From Ophiothrix spiculata (Eukaryota; Echinodermata; Ophiuroidea; Amphilepidida; Ophiotrichidae), in assembly GCA_000969725.1 (NCBI GenBank), contig JXSR01S010450.1: a stretch of DNA of 23,767 nucleotides; one strand, given 5' to 3'. Positions 10,388-18,229 of the stretch are shown here, in pieces (the first letter of the stretch is position 1; each line of letters opens with the position of its first letter). The notes below the pieces were generated by a model. It searched no databases, was not told the origin of the DNA, and worked only from the letters and a program-made list of their open reading frames with translations. A program made the translations under genes and the position numbers.

Positions 10388-10670
10388 ATTGGCGTTGTTT
10401 ACAGAGCACATACCGCAATAGACGATTTTATATCAGAATTTGATCCTATCTTGCAAATTATTAGAAAAAAGAATGCTAAATAATGGGAGACTTCAACATC
10501 GACTTACTTAAAGACGACAGTGACCGACAAATTTTTAAAATTTTTCAATTTTAAAGCATACAACGAGAATAACCACAACAACTGCTACTTTAATTGACAG
10601 TGTTCTTACTAATTGCAGTAATCCTTTAAAATCTGCAAGTCTTATAACAGACATATCATTTACCTACAAT
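10388..10670 (+). pseudogene. LINE AP-endonuclease remnant
   Basis: At 10388 the frame reads IGVVYRAHT, matching the GVxYRPP endonuclease motif. A stop and frameshift follow. At 10483-10497 the frame resumes as MGDFNIDLL, the catalytic GDFN box of AP-type endonucleases that nick target DNA for target-primed reverse transcription. About 10575-10665 encodes TATLIDSVLTN and SLITDIS, the usual end of this domain (DH is expected next). At least two frame breaks make it nonfunctional. Confidence 0.8.
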
Positions 10671-10726
10671 CTTAATGACTGAGATAAAAAAAAACAATAA
10701 CAAAAAATCAAAAATGGAAGATGATT

Positions 10727-11504
10727 TTTCTTGACCTATTAAAGGCCTTCGATATCATTGATCACGGTATATTAATACATAAACTTGAGCATTATGGATT
10801 TAGGGTATCGTATCAGAATGGTTTAAGAGTTATCTCGAAAACATAAAACAATTTTTCCATTATGAATCTTGTTATTCGGAATTTCAATATATAACATTTT
10901 GCGTCCCACAAGGATCCATCTTGGGACCATTATTATCTATACTTTATGTAAATGATATAGTAGCTAGTACTTCACTTTTTGACATAATATTATTTGCAGA
11001 TGATACTACTTTGTTGTATTCAGATCCAGATATCGCTTCAAAAATGAGTAAAATCAATGACGAATTAAACGAGGTAAATAATTAGTTTAGAGCAAATAAA
11101 CTGTCTATAAATGCCAACAAAACAAATTACATGGTTTTAGGAACTACACATCTAACTAATAAGTACGCTAATTCAAGTCTAGAACTACTAGAAGATACTT
11201 CTGACATACAAAGTAAATTTTTAAACGAAAATAGAGAATAAATTAATGTAATTCTTAACGACGTTTCGTTACAAAGAGTAGCTCATACTAAACTTTTAGG
11301 GAATTATGATTGACGAACATTTGACTTGGAAAAAACATATTGACACAAATTATATCCAAGACCATCTCAAGAAATGTAGGTATGCTTACTTAACTAAAAC
11401 ATGATATACCAGAGTATATTATTCATTTTATATTGTACTCTGATATTGACTTACATTAATTACGGTATTCTCATTTGGGGGTCATGTAAAACCTAGTTAT
11501 TAAA
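10727..11504 (+). pseudogene. LINE reverse-transcriptase remnant
   Basis: From 10727 the frame reads FLDLLKAFDIIDHGIL, the first catalytic aspartate motif. A frameshift near 10810 leads to WFKSYLEN, then VPQGSILGPLL, and FADD at 10993-11004 is the second catalytic box. KLSINANKTNYMV follows. One stop falls where tryptophan is usual (TAG near 11082). Later frameshifts and deletions break the C-terminal part, up to INYGILIWG near 11456. Catalytic residues are still visible but the protein cannot be made intact. Confidence 0.85.
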
Positions 11505-11858
11505 TTGCAAAAATGGCCTATCAGAAATATTTCATTTGAGCATTACAGAGCCCACACGGAACCATTGTTCAGAAAACACAAAATTTCAAAAATTTGCGAT
11601 ACATTTAAACTGGAACTAGGTATCTTTATGACCATTTTGGTCATTGAATCTGAATCTGTACAAACATCAAACAAAGCGCCTCCCAAGTATATTTTCAGAC
11701 TACGTATTTCATTAAAAATAAACAAGTTCATAAGTATCAAACTAGAAACGCTTCAGATACAGTATCAACAAAACAAAGCAAACATTTTCAGATCGTACAA
11801 TTCGCACAACATGACCGATTTTATGGAATATTCTACATACAAATCTAAAACAATGTAA
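11505..11858 (+). pseudogene. LINE ORF2 C-terminal domain remnant
   Basis: The 117-residue open stretch begins MQKWPIRNISFEHYRAH, then TEPLFRKHKISKICD and FKLELGIFM. This segment follows the reverse transcriptase in many CR1/Jockey-like elements. The related copy at 21497-21817 keeps a longer sensible tail (KRLPSIF, YQTRNASDY). Relative to it, this copy has an insertion of roughly 27 bp near 11627-11656 and is frameshifted after it. It is a remnant of the LINE, not a cellular gene. The minus-strand frame 11543-11740 is its shadow. Confidence 0.8.
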
Positions 11859-12150
11859 ATCAGTCAAATACTTAATCCAACATGATTGCCAATTATGATT
11901 TTTGTTGACTTTGGTGCACCCTTCCCCTTCATGTGCTTTGTTTGTTTTTGTATATGTTTTATATCCCTTTTTGTATATAGTAATATGTCTAGTTGAATCC
12001 TTATTTTTGGGGTTTCAGGGGATGATTCCTTCAGGTCTTTTTGGCCTTTTGACCATTCCCACAAAATCATTGTCATGTTCTTTATGTTTTTACTTATATT
12101 TATGTATGATATTGTGAATAAAGTGATTTGATTGACTGATTGATTGATAT
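11859..12150 (+). other. LINE 3' untranslated region and GATT tail
   Basis: The region aligns with 21825-22068 (landmarks TTGGTGCACCC, CCCCTT, ATGTGCTTTGTTTG, TATTGTGAATAAA). It ends in tandem TGATT/TGAT units, the simple-repeat tail on which such LINEs prime. AATAAA at about 12116-12121 could act as a polyadenylation signal. The overlapping frames at 11864-12076 and 11902-12117 are noncoding. Confidence 0.75.
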
Positions 12151-12768
12151 CTTCGAAATAAAAAAAACAACATTGTGTTCATTTAGCTTTTGTTTCATGC
12201 TTTTTAGTTCGCGTATTTTTCAAATTAAAATTGGAAAGTGAGAAAAATTGTCGTTACCAATTTTTTGGCCTTTAACGAATAAGTGTAACTGATGGATACG
12301 ATGTAATACGATATGAGGTACATCTTTGAGTTTTTGGGAAGAGACCGGGGCACAGGCGCAGAGGCACAGAATGTTGTGTCTCTTTCTGAATGTCAAAATG
12401 TTTCGTCTGTTGATTGGTTAAGAATTGCGATAAATAATGTTTGAATAGTCCAGGCTATGATTTGTCCATGGATGTTAGGTGCTCTCTATAGGCTAATTGG
12501 TCAGTTGGATTTAAACGACATCACTTGTTAACAATATGGCCTACAGAAATGTTGTGGAACCCGGCATTATTTAACCCATTATTTTAAAGGTTTAAGCTCT
12601 GTTTCCATAAATACCGTGAAAACATGTTAATAAATAAGATTATTCTTGCGATTTGTAGTTTAAACAGTAGAAGTCCAGTCATATACTTGCAACGGTTCTG
12701 ATTATACATGTATCTGTATCCATCGACGCAACGAAGTGGTTAACAAATGAGATGTACATAAAACACAC

Positions 12769-12821
12769 CAAGACGTCTTCAAGGCGTGACCACGAGACCA
12801 TACACTCAGGGGCGGCGGTTG
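12769..12821 (+). repeat. 53 bp invariant core of repeat A, copy 2
   Basis: It is identical to 3123-3175 and 22674-22726 at all 53 positions. Confidence 0.8.
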
Positions 12822-13390
12822 ACTGCGACTATTGACCGACAACATCTTAGTCTAAACGACGGCCAGATACGGATCATAAGATCCATGCCAAAATCTCCGT
12901 GAAAATGTATGTCAAAACAATTTTGACTATCATCTAATATGAAGAGTAATTGCAATTAGGCTTTAATAAGATTGGAAAAACTAGAAGGGCATGATTTCAT
13001 TTTAAATTGAAATCCAGATGTTTACAGGAAAATGTTATAAGCTTATGTATATGTTGCATTTGGAAAAGAGTTAAAAGGGGAGTAATGATTTTTTCTTGGC
13101 TTTGACCCATCGTAATCATGATTAAACAAGCATGTGTCACTGCAATTAAGTCTAATAGATCTAGGAGTATCGCATTTCTGTATGTAGTCACATGTAGACA
13201 AGAAACCTACGGCAATGGCAAACTTATATTTTATTTCTAATTACTTGAGAACAGAATATGTTGAATTCCATATGAAAAATAATTGGTAACTTAGTTGCCT
13301 TTTTCTGCTTGTTTGAAACGCTCCTTTTTTGGCCGGGATTGTTATATTTTGTATATGAATAAGCAGTAATTAGCAGTAAAATGGTTTTCA

Positions 13391-13410
13391 GTTGTTGTTG
13401 TTGTTGTTTT
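13391..13410. repeat. (GTT)n simple repeat
   Basis: About six GTT units lie in the repeat A body. Copy 3 has a T-rich run at the corresponding place. Confidence 0.8.
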
Positions 13411-13467
13411 CCATTGATCCCTGTATTACAGAAATGTAGGGGTACCATGTTCTTGTTTTTCTAATGT

Positions 13468-13681
13468 ACATGAATAACTGTATATACAACCACATGGAAA
13501 AAGAAAACCAGGAAGGCAGCGAACCCTTCTTTTTCAGATACATCCAATACCTGTTTGGAGACACAGACAACATGACGAGCCCTGACAAACTGTCTGAATT
13601 AGCACAGGATCGTTGTGGTTGGAGAAAGCTTATAGTCTCCTGCTTCGCAGTCGACGGATGATGATGATGACATGAATAACT
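13468..13681 (+). mobile_element. 5'-truncated LINE 3' end with 12 bp target-site duplication
   Basis: ACATGAATAACT occurs at 13468-13479 and again at 13670-13681. Between them, 190 bp (13480-13669) ends in a GATGATGATGATG tail. Repeat A copy 3 has the same flanks without the insert (ACATGAATACCT near 23368), so this is a clean insertion after copies 2 and 3 diverged. Direct target duplication, a 3' simple tail and extreme 5' truncation are the signature of target-primed reverse transcription. Confidence 0.85.
13480..13661 (+). pseudogene. LINE ORF2 C-terminal fragment
   Basis: The frame reads RYIQYLFGDTDN, then ELAQDRCGWRKLIVSCF and a stop at 13659-13661, just before the GAT tail. The AQDRxxWRxLI segment at the extreme C terminus is typical of non-LTR retrotransposon ORF2 proteins. 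The family differs from the LINE at 10370, which ends in a GATT tail. It has no start codon of its own and is not functional. The minus-strand frame 13388-13588 is its shadow. Confidence 0.7.
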
Positions 13682-13849
13682 TTCAAATTAATTCATAAGA
13701 GAAAGCTATGAACTGTATGGATTCACAAAATAACACTATTTTTTTTATTACAGAGCTTAAAAATGACTTGAACAATCTGTTTGATGTGTAACGTCATCAC
13801 AGCGGCGACTTTGCTTGATTAATTCAATTATACAGACCTCTAAAACCAT

Positions 13850-14030
13850 ATTCAGATTTTCATTTTCATCAGTCAGTATTGTATAATGTCATGATTCACC
13901 AGTCAAGTGTTAACTGTGTCCAATTTGAGCCCAATGCGTGGACATCAACTGAAACATTCATAGACTAGCAGCCAGATCTGGTGTTGCTTACGAATTAACG
14001 TATTATGCTTTATTTTTTTCATAATTGTAT
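13850..14030 (+). repeat. Repeat A right terminal repeat, copy 2
   Basis: It matches 5412-5585 and 23545-23715 (GTGGACATCAACTGAAACAT, GCTTACGAATTAACG, ATGCTTTATTTTTT). Similarity to copy 3 fades after CATAATT, about 85 bp before the tRNA gene. Confidence 0.7.
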
Positions 14031-14104
14031 GCATTTCCCCGCAATTTCCGTTGGCTTGTCTTTTCAAAATGCGACTTTGGGTTGACAAAATTTCTTCCAA
14101 TCGT

Positions 14105-14110
14105 TAAAAA
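14105..14110 (-). terminator. Pol III terminator of tRNA-Lys
   Basis: A run of five T on the minus strand starts five bases after the end of the tRNA. It fits RNA polymerase III termination. Confidence 0.7.
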
Positions 14111-14114
14111 TGAA

Positions 14115-14187
14115 CGCCAAACGTGGGGCTCGAACCCACGACCCTGGGATTAAGAGCCCAATGCTCTACCGACTGAGCTAGCCGGGC
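14115..14187 (-). tRNA. trnK-CUU: tRNA-Lys (anticodon CTT)
   Basis: On the minus strand the 73 bases begin GCCCGGCTAGCTCAGTCGGT and closely match animal tRNA-Lys(CTT). The D arm is GCTC/GAGC, the anticodon loop is CTCTTAA, and the T arm is GTGGG-TTCGAGC-CCCAC with intact A and B boxes. Compared with the usual animal sequence there is one mismatch in the acceptor stem (C4 opposite T69) and one in the anticodon stem (T28 opposite C42), plus a G31-T39 wobble. The Pol III terminator is present and there is no intron. It may be a functional variant copy or a recently decaying one. The frame at 14150-14338 is read-through of this gene. Confidence 0.85.
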
Positions 14188-14216
14188 TATTGATTAGAGG
14201 AGTTTTAACTGTAATA

Positions 14217-14410
14217 GGCTCATTCCATAAAAAATGAAAATTTTTAACTTCTAGAAATAAAAAAACGTTTCTATTTGGCCACAGAAGCAGGTTTGTCAGT
14301 AATATTTTTTTACTTGGTACATGAGAAGTATTCCCCAAAAAGAAATTGTGAAGCTTTTCTATCAGCTCATGATTTAATTTAAAAATGTCACAAACATTAC
14401 CAAAAATGTA
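14217..14410 (+). repeat. Foldback left arm, outer part
   Basis: It is inverted relative to about 16045-16242. Both carry ATTCCATA, TACTTGGTA, AGAAATTGT and AAAAATGTCACAAA in the same order when read inward. Confidence 0.7.
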
Positions 14411-14425
14411 CGCTAAATGTGTTAC

Positions 14426-14562
14426 GCCGAAATCGCGTGATGGCCGAGATCACGTGATTTCGACAAACGCTTGCCGAAATCACGTGATTTCGGCAAAATT
14501 TGTCTGCCGAGATCACGTGATTTCGGCAGGCATTTCTTTTGCCGAAATCAGGTGATTTCGAC
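14426..14562. repeat. Array of five 22 bp palindromes centred on CACGTG
   Basis: Units lie at 14426-14447 (right half decayed), 14443-14464, 14473-14494, 14506-14527 and 14541-14562, about 30-35 bp apart (the first two overlap by a few bases). The unit at 14473-14494 is a perfect palindrome, GCCGAAATCA joined to its complement, and extends to 26 bp (14471-14496). Three units have CACGTG at the centre; the others have CGCGTG and CAGGTG. The array makes the minus-strand frame 14397-14651 look like a repeated CRNHVISA peptide, which is an artefact. Confidence 0.9.
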
Positions 14563-14878
14563 AAAATATTGCTTTTCCACCGTGTACTTACTGTTTTAGT
14601 ACAAAAGCGCATGCGTTTAACCAGCCTGCATTCAGAAAATTGTGAAATCATATTTGTTTATTTTGCTATGACGTAAGATATGCTATGATCACGGCTGGTC
14701 GGCATCGAAGTTTGGAGCGATCATGCATTTACGGCATCAACACTGACGAATTCGCGATACCATTCATGCCATTACGTATTCTATTAATATTCATGAGCAT
14801 ATTTTGATATTGCCGAAAACCCGTGATCGTGATGGCTGGCCATCGGAGCTAATTCAACAATGCAACAACATGATTTGA

Positions 14879-14906
14879 CAATCTGTATCTGTATCTGTAT
14901 CTGTAT
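14879..14906. repeat. (CTGTAT)n hexanucleotide repeat
   Basis: There are about four and a half tandem units inside the palindrome-rich element. Confidence 0.85.
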
Positions 14907-15132
14907 TCGGTAGTCGGCAGGGTAGATTATCTATCTACATTTCACCAACTTTGACGAGCGTAAACCAATTTCTAATACATATACTGATTTAACGTCCATC
15001 CTATCAGATTCGAGGCCCCGAGATTCTGACTAGACGACAGATTGTTATTGTTGGGCTTTTTTGTTACCACAATGGTTACAAGCTGGATATACCGCACGAA
15101 TTGTTCGATATAAAACCGGAAATTGGTGATTC

Positions 15133-15202
15133 ACCGATATCACGCGATTTCGGCATCCGCTCTGCCGAAATAGCGTGATGACATATATCATGCAATTTCG
15201 GC
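15133..15202. repeat. Three degenerate palindrome units at the right end of the nested element
   Basis: Units lie at 15133-15154 (CACGCG centre), 15164-15185 (AGCGTG) and about 15181-15202 (CATGCA), each keeping one good GCCGAAAT or ATTTCGGC half. They are degenerate relatives of the array at 14426-14562. Confidence 0.75.
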
Positions 15203-15204
15203 AT

Positions 15205-15440
15205 AACAAATGTTACAAACGTTACCAAACAAAACAATGCATTAAAAGAAATCCTGACTATAGAATTTTTCTACCACTTTATGAAATTATTTGTAAATAT
15301 TTTACCCCTCACCTGTGTGAAGCGCAATACAAAATTCGCTAGCACGTCAGAGATGTTTTACTTTTGAGTCATTGAGAGCAAAAAGAAACCCTACGTCCGT
15401 GCGATGTCACAAACGTTACCGAACGATACATGAACTTTAT
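15205..15440 (+). repeat. Foldback left arm, inner part
   Basis: It is inverted relative to 15780-16020, with TTTGTAA, GTGTGAAGCGCAAT, GAGTCATT and GATGTCACAAACGTTACCGA in the same order (small differences in the other arm). Confidence 0.75.
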
Positions 15441-15779
15441 TCAGAGGTTTGGTAATTAATTTAACTTTCAAACACCTACATGCCTTGACCCCATCAGTGA
15501 GCACTATTACCAGCAACAAATTTGTAAATAGAATGACTATGCCTAGGTTCTGAAGTCATTTCAAAGTGATTTTTTTTAAACATTTTTGGTCACAAACGTT
15601 ACTTTTGAATCGCCCAATAGTCGTTTATAGGCGAGTCCGAAGAGAGATGAGTAGAGAAACAACTCTTCGTTTACTCTGAAATTCAATGAAGATTCTAACA
15701 TAGGCCACCCAATAATAATAGATTGTTTGTACTTTAGTTCATGTTCCAAAGTAACATTAATTTCACTTTTAAATGGCTA

Positions 15780-16242
15780 CAGAACCTAGCATAAACATTA
15801 TATCCCCGAGTTTATTGTCGGTAACGTTTGTGACATCGCAGGGAAATATTTTTTGTTCAAAATGACTTCAAAGTACAAATTCTCTGGCGTGTTATTTTTT
15901 GATTGCGCTTTACACAGATGATGGGTAACATAATTACAAATATTTCATAAAAATGGTAGCATATTCTTTCGTCACGATTTATTTTAATAAATTGTTTTGT
16001 GTGGTAACGTTTGGTGACGTTTGTGTCATTTCAGTGTAACTTTTTGGTAACATTTGTGACATTTTTGAAATAAAACATGTGCTCATTCATGCACGGATAG
16101 ACTTTACAATTTCTGATTGGGAAATACTATTCACATACCAAGTAACACATTTATGACTGAAAAACGTGTTTATGTGGTCTAATAAAAAAGCTGATTTTTT
16201 TGTTTGAACTCAAGAAAAGTTTCATTTTCTATGGAATGAGCC
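15780..16242 (-). repeat. Foldback right arm, uninterrupted
   Basis: This is the complementary arm. It shows the arrangement before the nested insertion: the segments paired with 14217-14424 and 15205-15440 are contiguous here. Confidence 0.75.
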
Positions 16243-16418
16243 ATTAACTTTCTTGGTAATGGTAAGGACTCATATGAAAAGTATTGGATATCTCCGAGTG
16301 GATTAATTAGGGGAAGGCTGCTTACAGACAATGCACCTTAAGGGTACGAGGAATCCATATGCTCAGGAAAATGTGAATCCTCACTATTTTTCAATCATGA
16401 AAAGTTAAATAGTTTCCA

Positions 16419-16508
16419 CTGCCTTTGCGGGGACTCGAACCATGGATTATGGCGGGGGTTAGTTATGCATTACGAAGCAAGAGATCTACCGCTGAGCTAT
16501 CAAGGCAG
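16419..16508 (-). pseudogene. Broken tRNA-like sequence
   Basis: On the minus strand it has TAGCTCAGCGGTAGA (A-box-like), an anticodon-loop-like TTCGTAA (would be CGT, Thr) and GGTTCGAGTCC (B-box). The termini CTGCCTT and AAGGCAG pair perfectly. The D stem (GCTC/GATC), the anticodon stem and the T stem all contain mismatches. About 20 extra bases separate the anticodon arm from the T arm, and there is no clean T run downstream. It is most likely a tRNA pseudogene or tRNA-derived short retroposon head. The insertion could instead be a long variable arm, but it does not fold as one. Confidence 0.6.
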
Positions 16509-17713
16509 CGTTGAGAACGTGAACTAAAATCTAAAACATAAACATTAGAATGCCGTATTTTTCTTTTGTTTACATAAAAATTGCAATTTTTGCCTCATTG
16601 GAATGCTCAATTTGTAAGTAAATTATGCGAATGCGTATATCAGACAAAATGTAGATAATGTAGATACTCAAAACAGGCAATTCACAGCTCAAACAGGGCA
16701 AACTCAGAGTCGTAATTCACGTCCGGATTTACGGGCAAAACAACCCGGGTTTGTTACATTATCATTCAAAATCAACTCTGCATATTTATAAAATATTGTT
16801 TGTAATTCAATAAGAAGTATCAAGCCTACAATCTGTCAAAATTTGAAACCAGTCGAATTGTTCGAACATCATGAAGTTATGAGGTTTCGGCTAAAAAGGG
16901 TCAACGTTTTCGAAGTAGTCGTCAGGCGTCATTTTGACCTTGATAATGGACGTGAAATCACTAGTAAAGTTACATGTATAAACTAAAGACTCTATTCAAT
17001 ATGTACGCCAAAAATTGTGATATTCTGATTGGTGTAAGTAGGTAAAAATTTGCAGTAACGTCAAGTGACCAAGTCGGCGCATCACTGTTGAGTATTCCGT
17101 TGGAAGACAAATCCATATAAACTATGAGTACAAAATGGACTTGTAAAACATAATGAATTCATAACAGCCCTGATGACATTACTCCAAGACCCATAATTTA
17201 TTGAAGTCTTGGTGTTACTGTTATGCAGATAGAGCATTGACAGAAATATAAATCAAATAGAATTATGTTCCAGTGTACTTCTTCTTCTAACATTCATACA
17301 TTTCTCTTAATCTTGAATCAACTTAATCTTTAACGGCTTTCCTTTACCAATATTTCAGTTTCAAGATGGCACCTTATTTTCAGTAGTAAATATAAATTCT
17401 TCACTTTTTTGGTCACAAACGTTACTTTACTTTCGTTTATAGTGCGATTTTGCCTAACCGAACTTACAGTCACGTGTCTGAACAGTTCCATTAGTCGGAA
17501 GAGGAGTAGAGAAACAACTCTTCATTTACTTTGAAATAAATCAATGAAGATTCTTAACATAGGCCACCCAATAATATATAATAGATTGTTTGTAATTTGT
17601 AATTTACTTTCTTGGTAAGGACTCATATGAAAAGTATTGAATAACTCCGAGTGGGTTAACTAGGTGAAGGGATCAAGTCATGCGACAGACTGCTTACAGA
17701 CAACGCACCTTAA

Positions 17714-18229
17714 AGGGCATTGGACAAGTTCAGCATCATCCCCAAACTTTTCCCAAAACATTTTGACATTTTTGCATCATTTGAAGTATTAGTGGTAATA
17801 ATGACAGCATGCAGAATTTTATTGTCAAATTCAAACCCTATATATGAAAATATTTAGATATTCTCTTATTTTTAATTATCGTTGTCGACAACGATAAATA
17901 CTGCCCTCTATAGTTGAATTTCTAGAATTGGCCTTTTCAAGAGATCTAATAAAAATTTGAAATTTCTTTTGATTGTTCTGCAATCAATGTTATGAAAGGA
18001 ATGTTTTACAAACAAATCTTTGGCTCTTTCTTATTGTATAGCATCACTAAATACGTTAAGAGAATAGCCTCATACCCAAAATCACCAAATAAAGTAAAAG
18101 TCAAATTTTTGACTTTTTTGAAGGTTTTGATCAACATTTTTCCCGATATCTGGTAATTGACTGTTATTTTCTAATATAGGAAGTGTAAATCATCCACAAA
18201 CAAAATTTCAAATTTTTGTCCAATGCCAC
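17714..18229. mobile_element. 516 bp non-autonomous element with TTAA flanks
   Basis: TTAA lies directly on both sides (17710-17713 and 18230-18233). The termini are inverted: AGGGCATTGGACAA at 17714-17727 against TTGTCCAATGCCAC at 18216-18229, with 12 of 14 positions matching. TTAA duplication is characteristic of the piggyBac superfamily. The corresponding site in the first segmental duplicate has one TTAA (16338-16341), which supports a real insertion. There is no transposase; it is a MITE-type element with a 22 bp palindrome inside. Confidence 0.8.
17876..17897. repeat. Perfect 22 bp palindrome centred on GTCGAC
   Basis: TTATCGTTGTC is followed directly by its reverse complement. It lies about a third of the way into the TTAA-flanked element. 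Confidence 0.9.

Larger units (their letters stand above)
10370..12150 (+). mobile_element. Non-LTR retrotransposon (LINE), 5'-truncated and decayed
   Basis: In order, the element has the end of an AP-endonuclease domain, a reverse transcriptase, a C-terminal domain, a 3' untranslated region and a GATT-type simple tail (about 12130-12148) after GTGAATAAAGTGATTTGATT. The clade is Jockey/CR1/L2-like by motif style, but I cannot fix it by eye. Deletions are present: much of the N-terminal endonuclease and the start of the reverse transcriptase are missing. It sits inside repeat A. The same insertion recurs in copy 3 (21036-22068), whereas copy 1 has an uninterrupted site. Confidence 0.85.
10149..14030 (+). 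repeat. Repeat A, copy 2 (LINE inserted)
   Basis: The left terminal repeat (10149-10345) is followed by a LINE insertion (10370-12150), the body (about 12155-13682), the tail block (13683-13849) and the right terminal repeat (13850-14030). The body is close to copy 3 and more distant from copy 1. A 190 bp LINE fragment with target-site duplication lies at 13468-13681 and is absent from copy 3. The plus-strand frames in the body are not conserved with the other copies. Confidence 0.75.
14425..15204. mobile_element. Palindrome-rich inverted-repeat element nested in the foldback arm
   Basis: The opposite foldback arm runs straight through this point, so ~780 bp has been inserted. The insert starts CGCCGAAATCGCGTGAT and ends ATCATGCAATTTCGGCA, inverted termini matching at 14 of the 16 core positions. 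TA flanks are possible (TTA-C on the left, A-TAAC on the right). Five palindrome units fill the left end and three degenerate ones the right end, like subterminal transposase-binding repeats. The centre holds a (CTGTAT)n run and no recognisable gene. The superfamily is unknown. Confidence 0.65.
14217..16242. mobile_element. Foldback element with long inverted arms, split by a nested element
   Basis: The outer ends are inverted: GGCTCATTCCAT at 14217 pairs with ATGGAATGAGCC ending at 16242, and similarity continues for ~200 bp. After the nested insert (14425-15204), the left arm continues at 15205-15440 and pairs with 15780-16020. Shared landmarks are TGTGTGAAGCGCAATAC (TGTGTAAAGCGCAATCA in the other arm) and GCGATGTCACAAACGTTACC. 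Each arm is ~440-470 bp; the loop is ~340 bp. No transposase is visible. No clear target-site duplication was found. It begins 29 bp from the tRNA-Lys 5' end. Confidence 0.75.
15587..17403 (+). repeat. Tandem segmental duplication, first copy
   Basis: Three blocks recur in the same order downstream: 15587-15745 at 17411-17600, 16244-16341 at 17594-17713, and 17057-17403 at 18245-18579. The third block is about 90 percent identical by eye. The first copy retains the foldback right arm and the tRNA-like sequence, both missing from the second copy. At 16338-16341 it keeps a single TTAA where the second copy has a 516 bp insert. Confidence 0.85.

Noticed and set aside
11505-11858. 117-residue open frame as a cellular gene
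   Set aside because: It continues a LINE reverse-transcriptase reading across frameshifts and recurs in the other LINE copy at 21497.
12113-12150. Tandem TGATT units as a microsatellite or CRISPR-like repeat
   Set aside because: They are the 3' tail of the LINE, and an equivalent tail sits at 22047-22067. There are no spacers.
13464-13661. 65-residue frame as a small gene
   Set aside because: It is bounded by a 12 bp target-site duplication and ends at a GAT tail, so it is a LINE fragment. The first codons come from flanking repeat A.
2329-14030. CRISPR, operon or bacterial-type features
   Set aside because: No regular spacer array, ribosome-binding sites or bacterial genes are seen. LINEs, Pol III signals and MITEs point to an animal genome.
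14150-14338. Minus-strand frame ending in SPASSVGRALGS
   Set aside because: It is the familiar read-through of a tRNA gene in a wrong frame.
14397-14651. Minus-strand frame with a repeated CRNHVISA peptide
   Set aside because: The peptide repeat is the translation of the CACGTG palindrome array. There is no conserved protein and the DNA-level palindromy explains it fully.
17174-17220. CTGATGA followed by a CCAAGAC/GTCTTGG hairpin, ribozyme-like
   Set aside because: No GAAA follows the stem, and the spacing changes in the duplicate at 18358-18400, so a ribozyme is not supported.
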